DNA of 59,638 nt from Chitinophagaceae bacterium UBA4857 (GTDB taxonomy: Bacteria; Bacteroidota; Bacteroidia; Chitinophagales; Chitinophagaceae), in contig DHEF01000039.1 of NCBI GenBank assembly GCA_002399735.1, positions 18,230 through 77,867 of the forward strand, written 5' to 3'. Position 1 is the stretch's first letter, and each line of letters starts with the position of its first letter. Below, in pieces: positions 34,164 through 44,148 of the stretch. A program made the position numbers and the translations under genes. The notes under the pieces are model-generated. The model made no database searches, was not told the DNA's origin, and saw only the letters and a program-made list of their open reading frames with translations.

Positions 34164-34743
34164 TGTATAAAGTATGAGATACCGAACGTATATTGGTTAC
34201 TAACTGGTCTAAACATTCCGACTTTTTTTTGCGCAGATAATTATAACTAACCCCCAACTCCTCCGCTACCTGCTCCTGATGTTTGGCTTGCAAAGTGGCT
34301 TTTATTATTTCCTGGCATCTTTCCGATAACTGCACCAATTGCTCCCGGTACAGTTTTTCTTTTGCTGCTTCTAAATGCACCACTTCGGCTGCTGCGTAAC
34401 TCTCATCTGCATGTAGTAATAAAACATCCTCGCTGTTTGTTACCTGTTTTTTGTAAGTTTTTTTTAAAATATTTAACCATTTGCGTTTAGCCACCATTAA
34501 AAAAAAGCTATCAAAGGGGCAGGTAAGCACCAGTTTATTGTTTTGTGCCTGTTTAAAAATATCAATAATTGTTTCCTGAAAAAGATCACCGGCTTCTTCT
34601 TCGCTGCCATTATTATGTATTACGTATTGCTTTATTTTTTCGGCCAGCCGTTTATAAATACCATCAATAGTGGCATGATCATTTGTCAGCAAGCCCTGCA
34701 AAATGCGGTTATCAATATGCGGTGGTAAAGGGTTGTTACTCAT
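34147..34743 (-). CDS. ECF-type RNA polymerase sigma factor
   Basis: This is a sigma-70 family factor of about 198 residues. Region 2 is visible as EEEAGDLFQETIIDIFKQAQ with FFLMVAKRKWLNILKK. Region 4 follows as LSERCQEIIKATLQAKHQEQ with VAEELGVSYNYLRKKKSECL. I start at MSNNPLPP; an upstream ATG at 34773 adds a hydrophobic stretch unlike the family. The downstream overlapping gene is a membrane anti-sigma-like protein, and the divergent genes encode surface proteins that could be targets. Confidence 0.88.
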   Translation of the reverse strand: MSNNPLPPHIDNRILQGLLTNDHATIDGIYKRLAEKIKQYVIHNNGSEEEAGDLFQETIIDIFKQAQNNKLVLTCPFDSFFLMVAKRKWLNILKKTYKKQVTNSEDVLLLHADESYAAAEVVHLEAAKEKLYREQLVQLSERCQEIIKATLQAKHQEQVAEELGVSYNYLRKKKSECLDQLVTNIRSVSHTLYNDNDY

Positions 34744-34894
34744 TAGAAACAGAAAGTTATAACGATTTAACAAAATACGGGAAAAATTATTGTCGCAGGG
34801 GGTAACAAACTAAACAAGCTGTTGATATAGGGTTGTGTCCGGAAACAATTTGAAAATTTGGTAATGATCGGTTTTACAAAAAACAGGAAACGTA

Positions 34895-34974
34895 CACATT
34901 GCCCAATAGCATTACTACAGTACAAGAGTGCGGCGCAACAGACGATGCTAGTAGCACCACAGCCGGTAACACAA
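34895..34974 (-). repeat. Mosaic intergenic repeat, short core
   Basis: A reverse copy: cacattgcccaatagcatta, caagagtgcggcgcaacaga and caccacagccggtaac. It lies in the divergent gap, only about 25 bases before the OmpA-type gene, so it must be part of that gene's 5' region. Confidence 0.75.
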
Positions 34975-34999
34975 AAAAATTAACTTAAAACGTAGAATT

Positions 35000-36946
35000 A
35001 TGAAAAAGTTAAACAGTTTAATAGCAGTACTACTTTTATTTGCTATTGTTAGTAAAGCGCAAACTACCGATTATGCCAAAGGAAATTTTTATGGCGGTGC
35101 ACAAGGTGGTTATTTGTTTAAAAACAAAGCCAATAACGATAATAAAGCCTGGCATTTAAAAGATGGCCGGTTTGCTGAGTTGAATTTTGGCTACAAAAAA
35201 AATAGCTGGGGCATTGGTGGTGCATTGGGTTATTTATTATTACAACGTGACCCCAAACAGTTTGAAAGGCATTATGTAAACCGTCAGCAAATGTTTGATA
35301 GTGTTACTGCCGGTGCTGTACCGCCACTTGTTGCAGGATTTGATGTTAAGCCGCAGGATTTGAACTTTGGGCCTACACAACACGCACAATTTAAGCACGA
35401 AGATTTAGACAGTTACTATTTTTTATTAGGCCCTAAATATTGGTTAGGCAAAGGCCGTTGGAAAGGTTTACTACAAGCGCAAGCCGGTGTGGGTTACACA
35501 CAGTTTGGTTACTATGTAGTAAATGGCAAAACTGATATGATTAAAGAAACCGAACTATACCAGGATGGTGGCGGGACTAATTATGACGTTACGGCCAGTG
35601 CCGATTATGTAAATTTTGCAGGTACTACTAAAACATTTAATGCAGCATCGGGTAATGTAACCGGCGCAATTGATGATAAACGCCAAATACATTTTATGGC
35701 AAGGGCCAGTGCCTCTGTTGAGTATTTTATCACACCAACTATTGCGGCACATATTGGTGGTAGCTACTGGTATATTCCATCGCCGGATATGACGGCTTTT
35801 AGCAGCGATATGGGCAGTTACCTGTACAACACAGTACCGGTTAGTGCTGTTGCCTACCAAGGCAGGTATAGCTTTACCAATCATTTTGAAGATAATAATA
35901 TCAGCAATTTTAGTGCAAATGCGGGCATAAAAATTTTCTTACATAAAAACGCTAAAACACCAAAACCTGCACCAGTGACGGCTGTAACACCAGAACCTGT
36001 TGTTGCTACCACCACACCGGTTGCAAAGGCCATTGCTAAAGATGTAATGATTGTGGTAAAAGATAAACAAACCGGATTAGCATTAAGTGGTGTGCAAGTA
36101 CAAGTATTAAAAGATGGTGCTTATTACACTACGGGTATTACCGACCAAAATGGTCAGTTAGAAAAACTAACCAATGTATCGCCGGGTAATTACGCCATTA
36201 AAGGCAGTAAAAATAATATTGCTACTAACGATATGGCCATTGCTACTACTGAGTTTGAACAAGAAGCTAAAAGCATTTTTAAAGAGTTGTTACACGACGA
36301 CCCACGTTTTACGTTAATTGGTAATACTGTAAACAAAAAAGATAAAAGCAATTTATCGGGCATTAATACTTCACTTACCAATGTATTTAACTCAGGTGTA
36401 ACGCATCAGATATCGGATGCAGGCGGTAAGTTTATTTATCAGTTAGAACAAGGTACCGATTACACCGTAGTGGCAAACGAAAAAGGATTTTTCAGCAACA
36501 GCGAAACAGTTACTACCAAAGGGTTAGACAGAAGTAAAACTTTATACACTACACTGGTATTGGGTATTGACGAATTATCGGCCGGTAACCAGTTTGAGTT
36601 AAAAAATATTTTATACCCGCTTAACAAAGCTGATATAACTCTCGAAGCGGCTGCTATCTTAGATCGTCTGGTAAGCACCATGAAAGATAATCCGGCTTTA
36701 GAAATTGAATTATCGTCACATACGGATAGTCGTGGTTCGGCTGCTTACAACCAAACACTATCGCAAAAAAGAGCACAATCTGCTATTAATTACCTGGTAA
36801 AAAATGGTATTGCAAAAAGCAGATTAGTAGCCAAAGGTTATGGCGAAAGCAGGTTACTAAACACTTGTGCAGATGGTACTACTTGCAGCGAAGATGAACA
36901 TGCTATTAACAGAAGAACAGAAATTAAAGTGCTTAAAAACAACTAA
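35000..36946 (+). CDS. OmpA-family outer membrane protein
   Basis: The 648 residues start with a signal peptide (SLIAVLLLFAIVSKAQ). An N-terminal beta-barrel-like part follows (about 25-310). A Pro/Thr-rich linker (TPKPAPVTAVTPEPVVATTT) leads to two carboxypeptidase-regulatory-like repeats (SGVQVQVLKDGAYYTTG and a related one). The C-terminal OmpA domain binds peptidoglycan (LSSHTDSRGSAAYNQTLSQ, KSRLVAKGYGES, RRTEIKVL). It probably ties the outer membrane to the wall. A terminator follows at 36971. It may be co-regulated with the PKD gene downstream and lies divergent from the sigma factor. Confidence 0.9.
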   Translation: MKKLNSLIAVLLLFAIVSKAQTTDYAKGNFYGGAQGGYLFKNKANNDNKAWHLKDGRFAELNFGYKKNSWGIGGALGYLLLQRDPKQFERHYVNRQQMFDSVTAGAVPPLVAGFDVKPQDLNFGPTQHAQFKHEDLDSYYFLLGPKYWLGKGRWKGLLQAQAGVGYTQFGYYVVNGKTDMIKETELYQDGGGTNYDVTASADYVNFAGTTKTFNAASGNVTGAIDDKRQIHFMARASASVEYFITPTIAAHIGGSYWYIPSPDMTAFSSDMGSYLYNTVPVSAVAYQGRYSFTNHFEDNNISNFSANAGIKIFLHKNAKTPKPAPVTAVTPEPVVATTTPVAKAIAKDVMIVVKDKQTGLALSGVQVQVLKDGAYYTTGITDQNGQLEKLTNVSPGNYAIKGSKNNIATNDMAIATTEFEQEAKSIFKELLHDDPRFTLIGNTVNKKDKSNLSGINTSLTNVFNSGVTHQISDAGGKFIYQLEQGTDYTVVANEKGFFSNSETVTTKGLDRSKTLYTTLVLGIDELSAGNQFELKNILYPLNKADITLEAAAILDRLVSTMKDNPALEIELSSHTDSRGSAAYNQTLSQKRAQSAINYLVKNGIAKSRLVAKGYGESRLLNTCADGTTCSEDEHAINRRTEIKVLKNN

Positions 36947-36970
36947 AAATATAAACCCTGTGATGCTTTT

Positions 36971-36998
36971 GCCGGTTGCCATAGTGCAACCGGCTTTT
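36971..36998 (+). terminator. Terminator after the OmpA-type gene
   Basis: Arms GCCGGTTGC and GCAACCGGC around a six-base loop are followed by TTTT. Confidence 0.75.
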
Positions 36999-37062
36999 GA
37001 ATTAAAAAAACATTGTTTAACTTTCTTATTATTTGCAAGACGATTTTCAAAATTCAAAGACC

Positions 37063-39105
37063 ATGACGAAACTGTTTTTTATAGGCTGGATTTGTATGTT
37101 AACCTGTTTGTGTGTAACCGCACAGACAAAACAACCGGTAGCCGATACTACGGCCACAACTGATAGTATTATTGTCACACCAACAGAGGATGGCTTAAAA
37201 TTTTCGTCGCATTTACGCCCCTTGCTGCAAATTGCCGGTGCACCTGAACCCTTTTATACTTATTTCTGGGAGTTTGGCGATGGGCATTTTTCTTTTGAAA
37301 AAGAACCTACGCATAGTTTTTTAAATAATGCCGAATACGATGTACGTTTATTTGCTACCAATCATTACGACGATGGCAAAAGACCGCCTGTAAAATCAAG
37401 GCCGGTTCGGGGAGCTAAATCAAAAAAATCGGCACTGGCCTCCGTGACACCTAAAAATTATTTTTCCGATAATCAGCAATTGTTCATCCGTAACAATGCC
37501 GACCCCAAACCCGGCGAGGATATGGTATGTGTATTAGGTTATAAATTTGATACCAATCTTTCATTAGGTGACTCATTAAAAGGCACACTGGCTTTGTTTT
37601 TTAATGAAAAAGAATTTAAAGCAGATAACTTTTCGCTTAGCGATGTAAGACAATACGGTAACGAAAGCAACAGTGATGAAAAAGCATTACTGGCGATTGC
37701 CGACCAACGGTTAATTTATGAACCTTCCTGGCAAATGATGGCATCCCGTGGTCCTGATGCAACAATGTTTGAAGATGCCGGTACTTACAAACGTGACGAA
37801 AGTTTTACTACCTTATTAAAAGAAAAAATAAGCCTGTTTCGCAATAGCAAAGTATTTAAAGTACAATCAACAGCCGGCCAGGTTAACAACCTGTTTTTTC
37901 AATTGCAAACCACCCCTGAAATGATAAAGGACACCAATGCTACCGTAGTGGTAACAGCGGTGTTTATACCTGACGACCCTATGTTGGGTGCCGAAATAAC
38001 CGATCTGGAAATGCAGATTGTTGCTTCGCATGATCCTAATAAAATGAAAGCCAGCCGTAACCTGCTTAACTATCGTTGGGTGAGTAAAAACCGGAAGATG
38101 AAATATACTGTCCATTTTCAGAATACCGGTAAAGGGCCTGCCCGTCGCATAGAATTACAAACACAAATACCCCCTTACATTAACAAACAAACGCTTCGGG
38201 TTATTAACCAATACCCCGAGTGCCCGCCTTGTGCGGTTGCTGCCCCCGGCCGTAGTTGTTTAGATACGATTATAAAAAACGATACAGCCTTCTTTATCTT
38301 TAAAAATATTTACCTGCCGGGCACTACGCAGGACGGCATTAATGATACCGATAGCACCAAAGGTTTTGTACAGTTTGAAGCCAACTTCATTCAGAAAGTG
38401 CCTAAAAAAACATTTACGGGTCGTACAGCTATCATCTTTGATAAAAACCCGCCCATTATTACCAATGTTTCCCGTACCCGTTTTGCGCCTGGTTTATCCC
38501 CGGGTATTATTGCAGGTTATTATACCAATAACCTGAGTATTGATAAAGCATTGGGGCAAAAATTAAAACAAATTCAAGGCAAACAACAGGTGGTACTTGG
38601 CGCAAGTCTTTCGGTTTACTCATCGTACAAACCTTATTTACAAGGCGAGTTTTTTTTACGTTACCAACCGCAACAATCCATTACCAGTAATAGCAGCCGC
38701 CCTACCAGCGATTACATTGTGTACAATGGTCGCGACTATAAAGTGTTAGAGCAACGCAACGAAGTACAGGTACATGCTTTGTATAATGATGTGGCGGGAA
38801 TGCTGCGTTATAGTCTGAATAATTATGTAGGTGTAGAAACCGGTATCATGGCATCGTACCTTGTTAGTGGTAATACCAAACAACAAAACGAATATTTATT
38901 AGAAGGACCTAATGGCACCAGCCATATGCGGTTCGATTCTTTAATTACCACACAAAAGCAATCTTTTTCCAACTTACAACCGGGCTTTGTTGCCGGTATA
39001 TATTTAGGTCGTGTACGTTCCGGGCCGTCAATAGGTTTACGTTATTTACATTACTTGCAACAACCTGCTACAAGATTCTTTTTATATGCTACGTGGAAAT
39101 TGTAG
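37063..39105 (+). CDS. PKD-domain surface protein
   Basis: From the chosen ATG the product has about 680 residues with a signal peptide (LFFIGWICMLTCLCVTAQ). A PKD-like domain is near the N-terminus (YTYFWEFGDGHFSFEKEPTH). A second Ig-like region with DPNKMKASRN and YTVHFQNTGKGPARRIELQT resembles the DUF11-like repeats of exported Bacteroidota proteins. The last third is strand-rich and aromatic (YLGRVRSGPSIGLRYLHYLQ, FFLYATWKL) and could be a small outer-membrane barrel. I see no type IX sorting domain. Its role is unknown; co-location with the OmpA gene suggests envelope structure. Confidence 0.75.
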   Translation: MTKLFFIGWICMLTCLCVTAQTKQPVADTTATTDSIIVTPTEDGLKFSSHLRPLLQIAGAPEPFYTYFWEFGDGHFSFEKEPTHSFLNNAEYDVRLFATNHYDDGKRPPVKSRPVRGAKSKKSALASVTPKNYFSDNQQLFIRNNADPKPGEDMVCVLGYKFDTNLSLGDSLKGTLALFFNEKEFKADNFSLSDVRQYGNESNSDEKALLAIADQRLIYEPSWQMMASRGPDATMFEDAGTYKRDESFTTLLKEKISLFRNSKVFKVQSTAGQVNNLFFQLQTTPEMIKDTNATVVVTAVFIPDDPMLGAEITDLEMQIVASHDPNKMKASRNLLNYRWVSKNRKMKYTVHFQNTGKGPARRIELQTQIPPYINKQTLRVINQYPECPPCAVAAPGRSCLDTIIKNDTAFFIFKNIYLPGTTQDGINDTDSTKGFVQFEANFIQKVPKKTFTGRTAIIFDKNPPIITNVSRTRFAPGLSPGIIAGYYTNNLSIDKALGQKLKQIQGKQQVVLGASLSVYSSYKPYLQGEFFLRYQPQQSITSNSSRPTSDYIVYNGRDYKVLEQRNEVQVHALYNDVAGMLRYSLNNYVGVETGIMASYLVSGNTKQQNEYLLEGPNGTSHMRFDSLITTQKQSFSNLQPGFVAGIYLGRVRSGPSIGLRYLHYLQQPATRFFLYATWKL

Positions 39106-39181
39106 GATTTTTGATTGTAGATTGAATATTTCTCACAATGATTCATAATTCACTACTGGTTATTTATTATTTTTTATTGAA

Positions 39182-39313
39182 TCAACTGTAGTAATACTAA
39201 TCAGCTTTTGTTGTGATCCGATAGGATCGGGATATAATTTATTTCCAGTGAAAATGAATTATATACTTTCACTGCATCGTTCGGTTCGCTAATCATCATC
39301 GTGTTAATGCACG
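39182..39313 (+). repeat. Mosaic intergenic repeat, long core
   Basis: A forward copy: caactgtagtaatactaatc, agcttttgttgtg, then the long core (ATCCGATAGGATCGG, TTTCCAGTGAAAAT), then ctgcatcgttcggttcgcta. It shows the long core sitting exactly where other copies have the short gcgtcgcactc core. Confidence 0.8.
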
Positions 39314-39359
39314 GCTGTTTAATAATTGCCAGCAGGTTTATTTTTTTAGCAAACCATTT

Positions 39360-39420
39360 GAAACCGTTAAAACGGTTAATACATTTTATCATAGCCCACG
39401 GTTTAAACCGTGGGCTATGT
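39360..39420 (+). repeat. Double-palindrome repeat, copy 4
   Basis: The small palindrome aaaccgttaaaacggtt is followed by the large one (tagcccacggtttaaacc plus complement), nearly identical to 4242-4310. Confidence 0.8.
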
Positions 39421-39540
39421 GAGTAAATCGCCAAAGACGATAGAATATTAATGCGAAACTAAAAGTTTCGCATAGCCATCAACGACCGTCATCTCGAACG
39501 AAGTGAGAGAATTCCTGAAAATCCAAAGTTTTTCATGCCA

Positions 39541-39612
39541 AATGCCGAACAATGTTACTACAGTACAAGAGTGCGACGCAAGGAACGATGATTAGTACTG
39601 CTGCTGGTTAAC
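39541..39612 (-). repeat. Mosaic intergenic repeat, short core
   Basis: A reverse copy: gccgaacaatgttactacag, caagagtgcgacgcaaggaa, cgatgattagtactgctgct and ggttaac. The 39106-39860 gap holds only repeats and simple words such as cgaacgaagtgagagaattc; I see no gene in it. Confidence 0.75.
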
Positions 39613-39860
39613 AAAAAAACAGTATGCGGTATTAAAGTATTTAGTATTAAGAAAAGCGGCCAGCATTTCCACAAAATATTGAACCCTTGAACGTTGAAAC
39701 TTTGAACTTCTGAAACTCCAGAAACCTCTGGAACGTCCTAAACAATAAACTCCAAACCTTAAACTTTAAACTTCTCTCCCGCCGCTCATCCAAATACCCT
39801 GTGCATTATTCCCGTTTTAGCCTGTTTCCTTGTACTTTCATGTATTAAAACTAAGCCTAC

Positions 39861-42800
39861 ATGAACAGAATACTTTTTGCATTACTGCTGCTCACCGGTA
39901 CGTCTTCCGTTGCCCAAACCGGCACCTACTTTTTATCAAACCCCGCACTTACACCCGATGGACAAACCGTCATCTTCAGTTTTGAAGGCGATTTGTGGAA
40001 AGCTGGTGTGAGTGATGGACTAGCTACCCGCATTACTGCCATGCAGGGATATGAAACAAGTCCGCGTGTTTCCCCCGACGGCAAATGGATTGCTTTTACC
40101 GGCCGCCAATATGGTAACGGCGATATTTATATTATGCCGGTGAATGGTGGGGAGGTAAAACAAATTACCCACCACAGTAGTAATGATGAAGTAACCGGCT
40201 GGAGCTGGGACAGCAAAGAAATATATTTTAACAGTAACCGTTTAGGACAAAACCACGGATTTTCCGTTGCAGCAGCCGGCGGCACACCCAAACGTGTTTT
40301 TGGAGATTACTTTTTTCAGTACGATCACAATTTAGTAGCGCACCCCAACGGCGAAATATTTTTTAGCGATACCTGGGAAAGTGCCAACCAGTTACAACGT
40401 AAACGTTACAAAGGGCCTTTTAATCCTGAAGTACAATCATACAATTTTGTCAGTAAAAAACATAAAGTGTACACCACCTGGGAAGGGAAAGATTTTGCTA
40501 CAACGATAGATAAACAAGGAAAGATTTATTTCTTATCAGATGAAGCCAATGGGGAATACAATCTTTACACTTTTGATAAGGACAAAAAGAAAGCTTTAAC
40601 CAAATTCCCTACGTCTTTAAAAACACCGATTGTTAACGCTAACGGCGGTAAAGTTGTTTTTGAAAAAGAATACCAGTTATGGTTATACGATGTGGCTACC
40701 GACAAAGCTAATAAACTAAACATAACCATTGCACGTAATAACACCCTGCCCAAAGATAAAGACTACAGCATACGTGCCAATATCAGCGCTTTTGATGTTT
40801 CACCTGATGCTAAAAAAATTGTTTTTATTTCCCGTGGCGAGTTATTTGTAAGTGATATTGAAGGCAAGTTTGTACAGCAAATTGATAAGGGTAGCGTTGA
40901 AAGAGCCGTACAGGTAAAATGGTTGGCTGATAACAAAACCATCTTGTTTAACCAGACTTTTAATGGCTACACCAACTGGTTTACTATTGCTGCAGATGGC
41001 TCAGCCCCTTTAAAACAAATAACCAAAGACGCTAAAAATAACCGTGCCCTTGTATTTAATAAAAAAAGGGACCAGGCCGTTTTTCTTTCCGGTCGTGATG
41101 AAGTTAAAACCATGGACTTAAAAACCTTTGCTGTTAAAACCGTAGCCAAAGATGAGTTATGGGGTTTCCAGGGAAGTAATCCCGGTTTTTCACCTAACGA
41201 TGAGTATATAATCTTTACGGCTTTCCGCAATTTTGAGCAGGATATTTTTGTGCATAACATAAAAGAAAACAAGACTATTAATCTAACCAATACAGGTATT
41301 ACGGAATCTAATCCTATCTGGTCCGGTGATGGCAAATACATTTATTTTACCTCCCAAAGATTAAAACCTTCCTATCCTTTTGGTATGCCCAATGCAAAAG
41401 TGTACCGCATAGCATTGGATAAATTTGATGCGCCTTACCGTAAGGATAAATACAATGCCTTATTTGCCGAGGAGAAAAAAGACACGGCTAAAAAAGACAA
41501 AAAACCGGAAGTGGCGACAACCAATATTACCATTAATACCGATAAAATATTAGAACGTATTGAACAGGTAAGTCCTTCATTTGGTGCGCAGATGTTAAAC
41601 TATGTTTATCAAAAAGGCGATAAAACACAGGTTTTATACGCCAGTAATCATGCCGAGGGAAAAACGGCATTATGGAAAACATCCATTGAACCGTTTGAAG
41701 ACAATAAAACAGAAAAAATTGCCGGCACCGATAACAGCTTTGCAGGTGCCATAGCCGAAGTAAATGATAAGTTATTTATATTATCAAGTGGCGCTATTAA
41801 CAAACTAAACCTGGACGCTAATAAAATTGATCCGATCAATATCAACTTTACGTTCAGAAGAAATCTGGCCAGTGAGTTTGCCCAAATGTTTGAAGAGGCC
41901 TGGGCACAAATGGAAGAAAATTACTACGATGAAAAATTTCATGGCTTAGATTGGGCTAAAACAAAAAAATACTACCAGCAGTTTATTCCTTATTTAAATA
42001 ACCGTTCCGACCTACGTGTATTACTAAACGATCTGTTAGGTGAGTTAAATTCATCGCACCAGGGCTTTGGTACTTTTGGCAGCGACGAAGCCATTGCCTT
42101 AACTAACAGCACCATGGAAACCGGTATTTTTTTTGACAATAACAACCCTTATCTTGTAAAAAGAGTAATAGCCCGCTCTGCTGCCGATAAAAAAGATATT
42201 GATGTGCAAGCCGGTGACATATTACTAAAAGTAAATAACGTAACCGTTGACAAAAACATTGACCGTAATTTTTACTTTACCAAACCTTCACTGGATCAGG
42301 AAATGGAACTAACTTTTGACCGTAAAGGGAAAAATGTGGTTGTAAAAATACATCCGCAGTTTAATTTATATGGTAACCTGTACGACGAATGGATAGATGC
42401 CAATCAACAACGTGTGGATGAAAAAAGCAAAAAGCGTATTGCATACGGCCACATGAAAAATATGGGGCAGGGAGAGTTGGAGCAGTTTATAATTGACATG
42501 ACCAATGAACTAAATGACCGTGATGCCTTAATTTTTGACTTACGTTACAATACCGGTGGTAATGTACATGATGAAGTATTGAAATTCTTATCGCAAAAAA
42601 ATTACCTGAACTGGAAATACCGTGAAGGTAAATTGAGTACGCAGTCAAACTTTGCTCCGGCTGACAAGCCAATTGTATTATTAATCAACGAACAATCATT
42701 AAGCGATGCAGAAATGACCTCACAAGGATTTAAAGCACTAAAACTGGGTAAAGTAATTGGCAACAGTACTTACCGCTGGATCATTTTTACCAGTGGTGTT

Positions 42801-42986
42801 GGCCTGGTGGACGGCTCTTCGGTAAGGATGCCTTCATGGGGCTGTTATACCCTAGATGGCAAAGACATGGAAATGACCGGTGTTGATCCTGATATTAAAG
42901 TATTAAACAGCTTTGAAGATAAATTAACCGGACGTGATCCGCAATTAGACAGAGCGATTGAAGAGATACTAAAACAACTTAAATAA
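39861..42986 (+). CDS. Tricorn-like S41 family protease
   Basis: The product has 1,041 residues. A signal peptide (FALLLLTGTSSVAQ) suggests a periplasmic enzyme. An N-terminal beta-propeller of PD40/TolB-like repeats runs over about 30-340 (SPDGKWIAFTGRQYGNGDIY, FSFEGDLWKAGVSDGLATRI), and a second propeller follows up to about 540. A PDZ-like domain lies near 755-830. The tricorn core residues can be placed: Ser732-His733 in GELNSSHQG, nucleophile Ser948 in QSLSDAEMT, and Glu1004 in KDMEMTGVDPD. It should degrade peptides. A terminator separates it from the next S41 gene. Confidence 0.93.
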   Translation: MNRILFALLLLTGTSSVAQTGTYFLSNPALTPDGQTVIFSFEGDLWKAGVSDGLATRITAMQGYETSPRVSPDGKWIAFTGRQYGNGDIYIMPVNGGEVKQITHHSSNDEVTGWSWDSKEIYFNSNRLGQNHGFSVAAAGGTPKRVFGDYFFQYDHNLVAHPNGEIFFSDTWESANQLQRKRYKGPFNPEVQSYNFVSKKHKVYTTWEGKDFATTIDKQGKIYFLSDEANGEYNLYTFDKDKKKALTKFPTSLKTPIVNANGGKVVFEKEYQLWLYDVATDKANKLNITIARNNTLPKDKDYSIRANISAFDVSPDAKKIVFISRGELFVSDIEGKFVQQIDKGSVERAVQVKWLADNKTILFNQTFNGYTNWFTIAADGSAPLKQITKDAKNNRALVFNKKRDQAVFLSGRDEVKTMDLKTFAVKTVAKDELWGFQGSNPGFSPNDEYIIFTAFRNFEQDIFVHNIKENKTINLTNTGITESNPIWSGDGKYIYFTSQRLKPSYPFGMPNAKVYRIALDKFDAPYRKDKYNALFAEEKKDTAKKDKKPEVATTNITINTDKILERIEQVSPSFGAQMLNYVYQKGDKTQVLYASNHAEGKTALWKTSIEPFEDNKTEKIAGTDNSFAGAIAEVNDKLFILSSGAINKLNLDANKIDPININFTFRRNLASEFAQMFEEAWAQMEENYYDEKFHGLDWAKTKKYYQQFIPYLNNRSDLRVLLNDLLGELNSSHQGFGTFGSDEAIALTNSTMETGIFFDNNNPYLVKRVIARSAADKKDIDVQAGDILLKVNNVTVDKNIDRNFYFTKPSLDQEMELTFDRKGKNVVVKIHPQFNLYGNLYDEWIDANQQRVDEKSKKRIAYGHMKNMGQGELEQFIIDMTNELNDRDALIFDLRYNTGGNVHDEVLKFLSQKNYLNWKYREGKLSTQSNFAPADKPIVLLINEQSLSDAEMTSQGFKALKLGKVIGNSTYRWIIFTSGVGLVDGSSVRMPSWGCYTLDGKDMEMTGVDPDIKVLNSFEDKLTGRDPQLDRAIEEILKQLK

Positions 42987-43009
42987 GTGGTAAACCGCTT
43001 ACAAAAATA

Positions 43010-43047
43010 AAAAAGAAACAGCCTTAAAAACGAGGCTGTTTCTTTCC
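43010..43047 (+). terminator. Terminator after the tricorn-like protease gene
   Basis: Arms AAAGAAACAGCC and GGCTGTTTCTTT enclose a ten-base loop and are followed by T-rich sequence. It lies about 22 bases before the next ATG. Confidence 0.8.
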
Positions 43048-43068
43048 TTTAAACCTAAAACAATCCTG

Positions 43069-44070
43069 ATGTATAAAGTAATACTGCTGCTGCTGCCCGC
43101 CATATGCATCAGCAACCTAAGCCAGGCACAACTGCCCGATTCATTAAAAACCCATATCGACTCTGCGTTTCATTTTATGCAACGTTCCCTGTACAGCAAA
43201 CGAGTAAACTGGGATGCAGAAAAAACAGCCGCCTATGCCGCTGCTGCAACTGTTGCCAATAAAGAAGCTTTATTTCCAATAATAGCCAACGTATATAAAA
43301 AGCTGGACGACCACCATGGTTGGTTTGAGCAATACAATGACAAAATAAGATTGCCTTGGAAAGACAGCCGGCAACCAACAGAAGCCATAAAAAAAGAATG
43401 GGCTAAAGGCCCAAAGGTGGCTGCATTCATGATAGGTAATATAGCTTACCTGCGTATACCGGGCATGCATGTATATAACCAACAACAAATTGATTATTGC
43501 GCCAACTGGTTGGCCGATTCAGTGCAATCATTAGCCGCAAAAAAACCGAAAGGCTGGATTATTGATTTGCGATTGAATACTGGTGGCAATATTGTTCCTA
43601 TGATGTCGGGTATTGCTTCATTTTTCCCGGAAGGAATTTTGTCTTATTATCTGGATAGGAATGATAAAGCAGTATCTGAAGCAGTAATTAAAAACAAAGT
43701 ATATGTGCAAGAAGACACCATAAAAGCCAATCTCAAAAAAGCCTTACCCGATCTTTCCAAACAAAAAGTAGCTGTACTAATTGGCCGAAGCACCGGCAGT
43801 TCAGGTGAAGGCGTGGCGTATAATTTTATGAACCGAAAAAACACAAGACTTTTTGGTGAAAACAGCGCCGGTGTTGCCAACGCAACAGAAGGTTTTTTGT
43901 TTAACGATCAACAAAGTTATTTTTTGCTTACCACTTCTCAACTAGGCAATAAAAATAAAAAGCCGGCTCCCGAAACATTAAAACCCCATGTGCAGGTACC
44001 GGTTAATGACAATTTTGAAACACCCGCAAATGACCTTACCGTGAAAGAAGCTTTAAAGTGGTTAAAATAA
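43069..44070 (+). CDS. Secreted S41 family peptidase
   Basis: This 333-residue protein has a signal peptide (KVILLLLPAICISNLSQAQ). The C-terminal-processing-peptidase fold is visible as GNIAYLRIPGM, GWIIDLRLNTGGNIVPMMSG and VAVLIGRSTGSSGEGVAYNF, with the probable nucleophile Ser in TGSSGEG. No PDZ domain is evident. It is short for a CtpA type and lies in the same direction as the tricorn-like gene, but with a terminator between. A strong hairpin follows its stop. Confidence 0.88.
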   Translation: MYKVILLLLPAICISNLSQAQLPDSLKTHIDSAFHFMQRSLYSKRVNWDAEKTAAYAAAATVANKEALFPIIANVYKKLDDHHGWFEQYNDKIRLPWKDSRQPTEAIKKEWAKGPKVAAFMIGNIAYLRIPGMHVYNQQQIDYCANWLADSVQSLAAKKPKGWIIDLRLNTGGNIVPMMSGIASFFPEGILSYYLDRNDKAVSEAVIKNKVYVQEDTIKANLKKALPDLSKQKVAVLIGRSTGSSGEGVAYNFMNRKNTRLFGENSAGVANATEGFLFNDQQSYFLLTTSQLGNKNKKPAPETLKPHVQVPVNDNFETPANDLTVKEALKWLK

Positions 44071-44086
44071 ACAATCATCAAACATA

Positions 44087-44133
44087 AAAAGTGAAGGCCT
44101 ATAATTAAAAAATTATAGGCCTTCACTTTTACC
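44087..44133. terminator. Bidirectional terminator between convergent genes
   Basis: Long arms (AAAAGTGAAGGCCTATAAT and its complement) around a short A/T loop end in T runs on both strands. It serves the S41 gene and the deacetylase gene. Confidence 0.85.
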
Positions 44134-44148
44134 CAAAAATATAACCGT

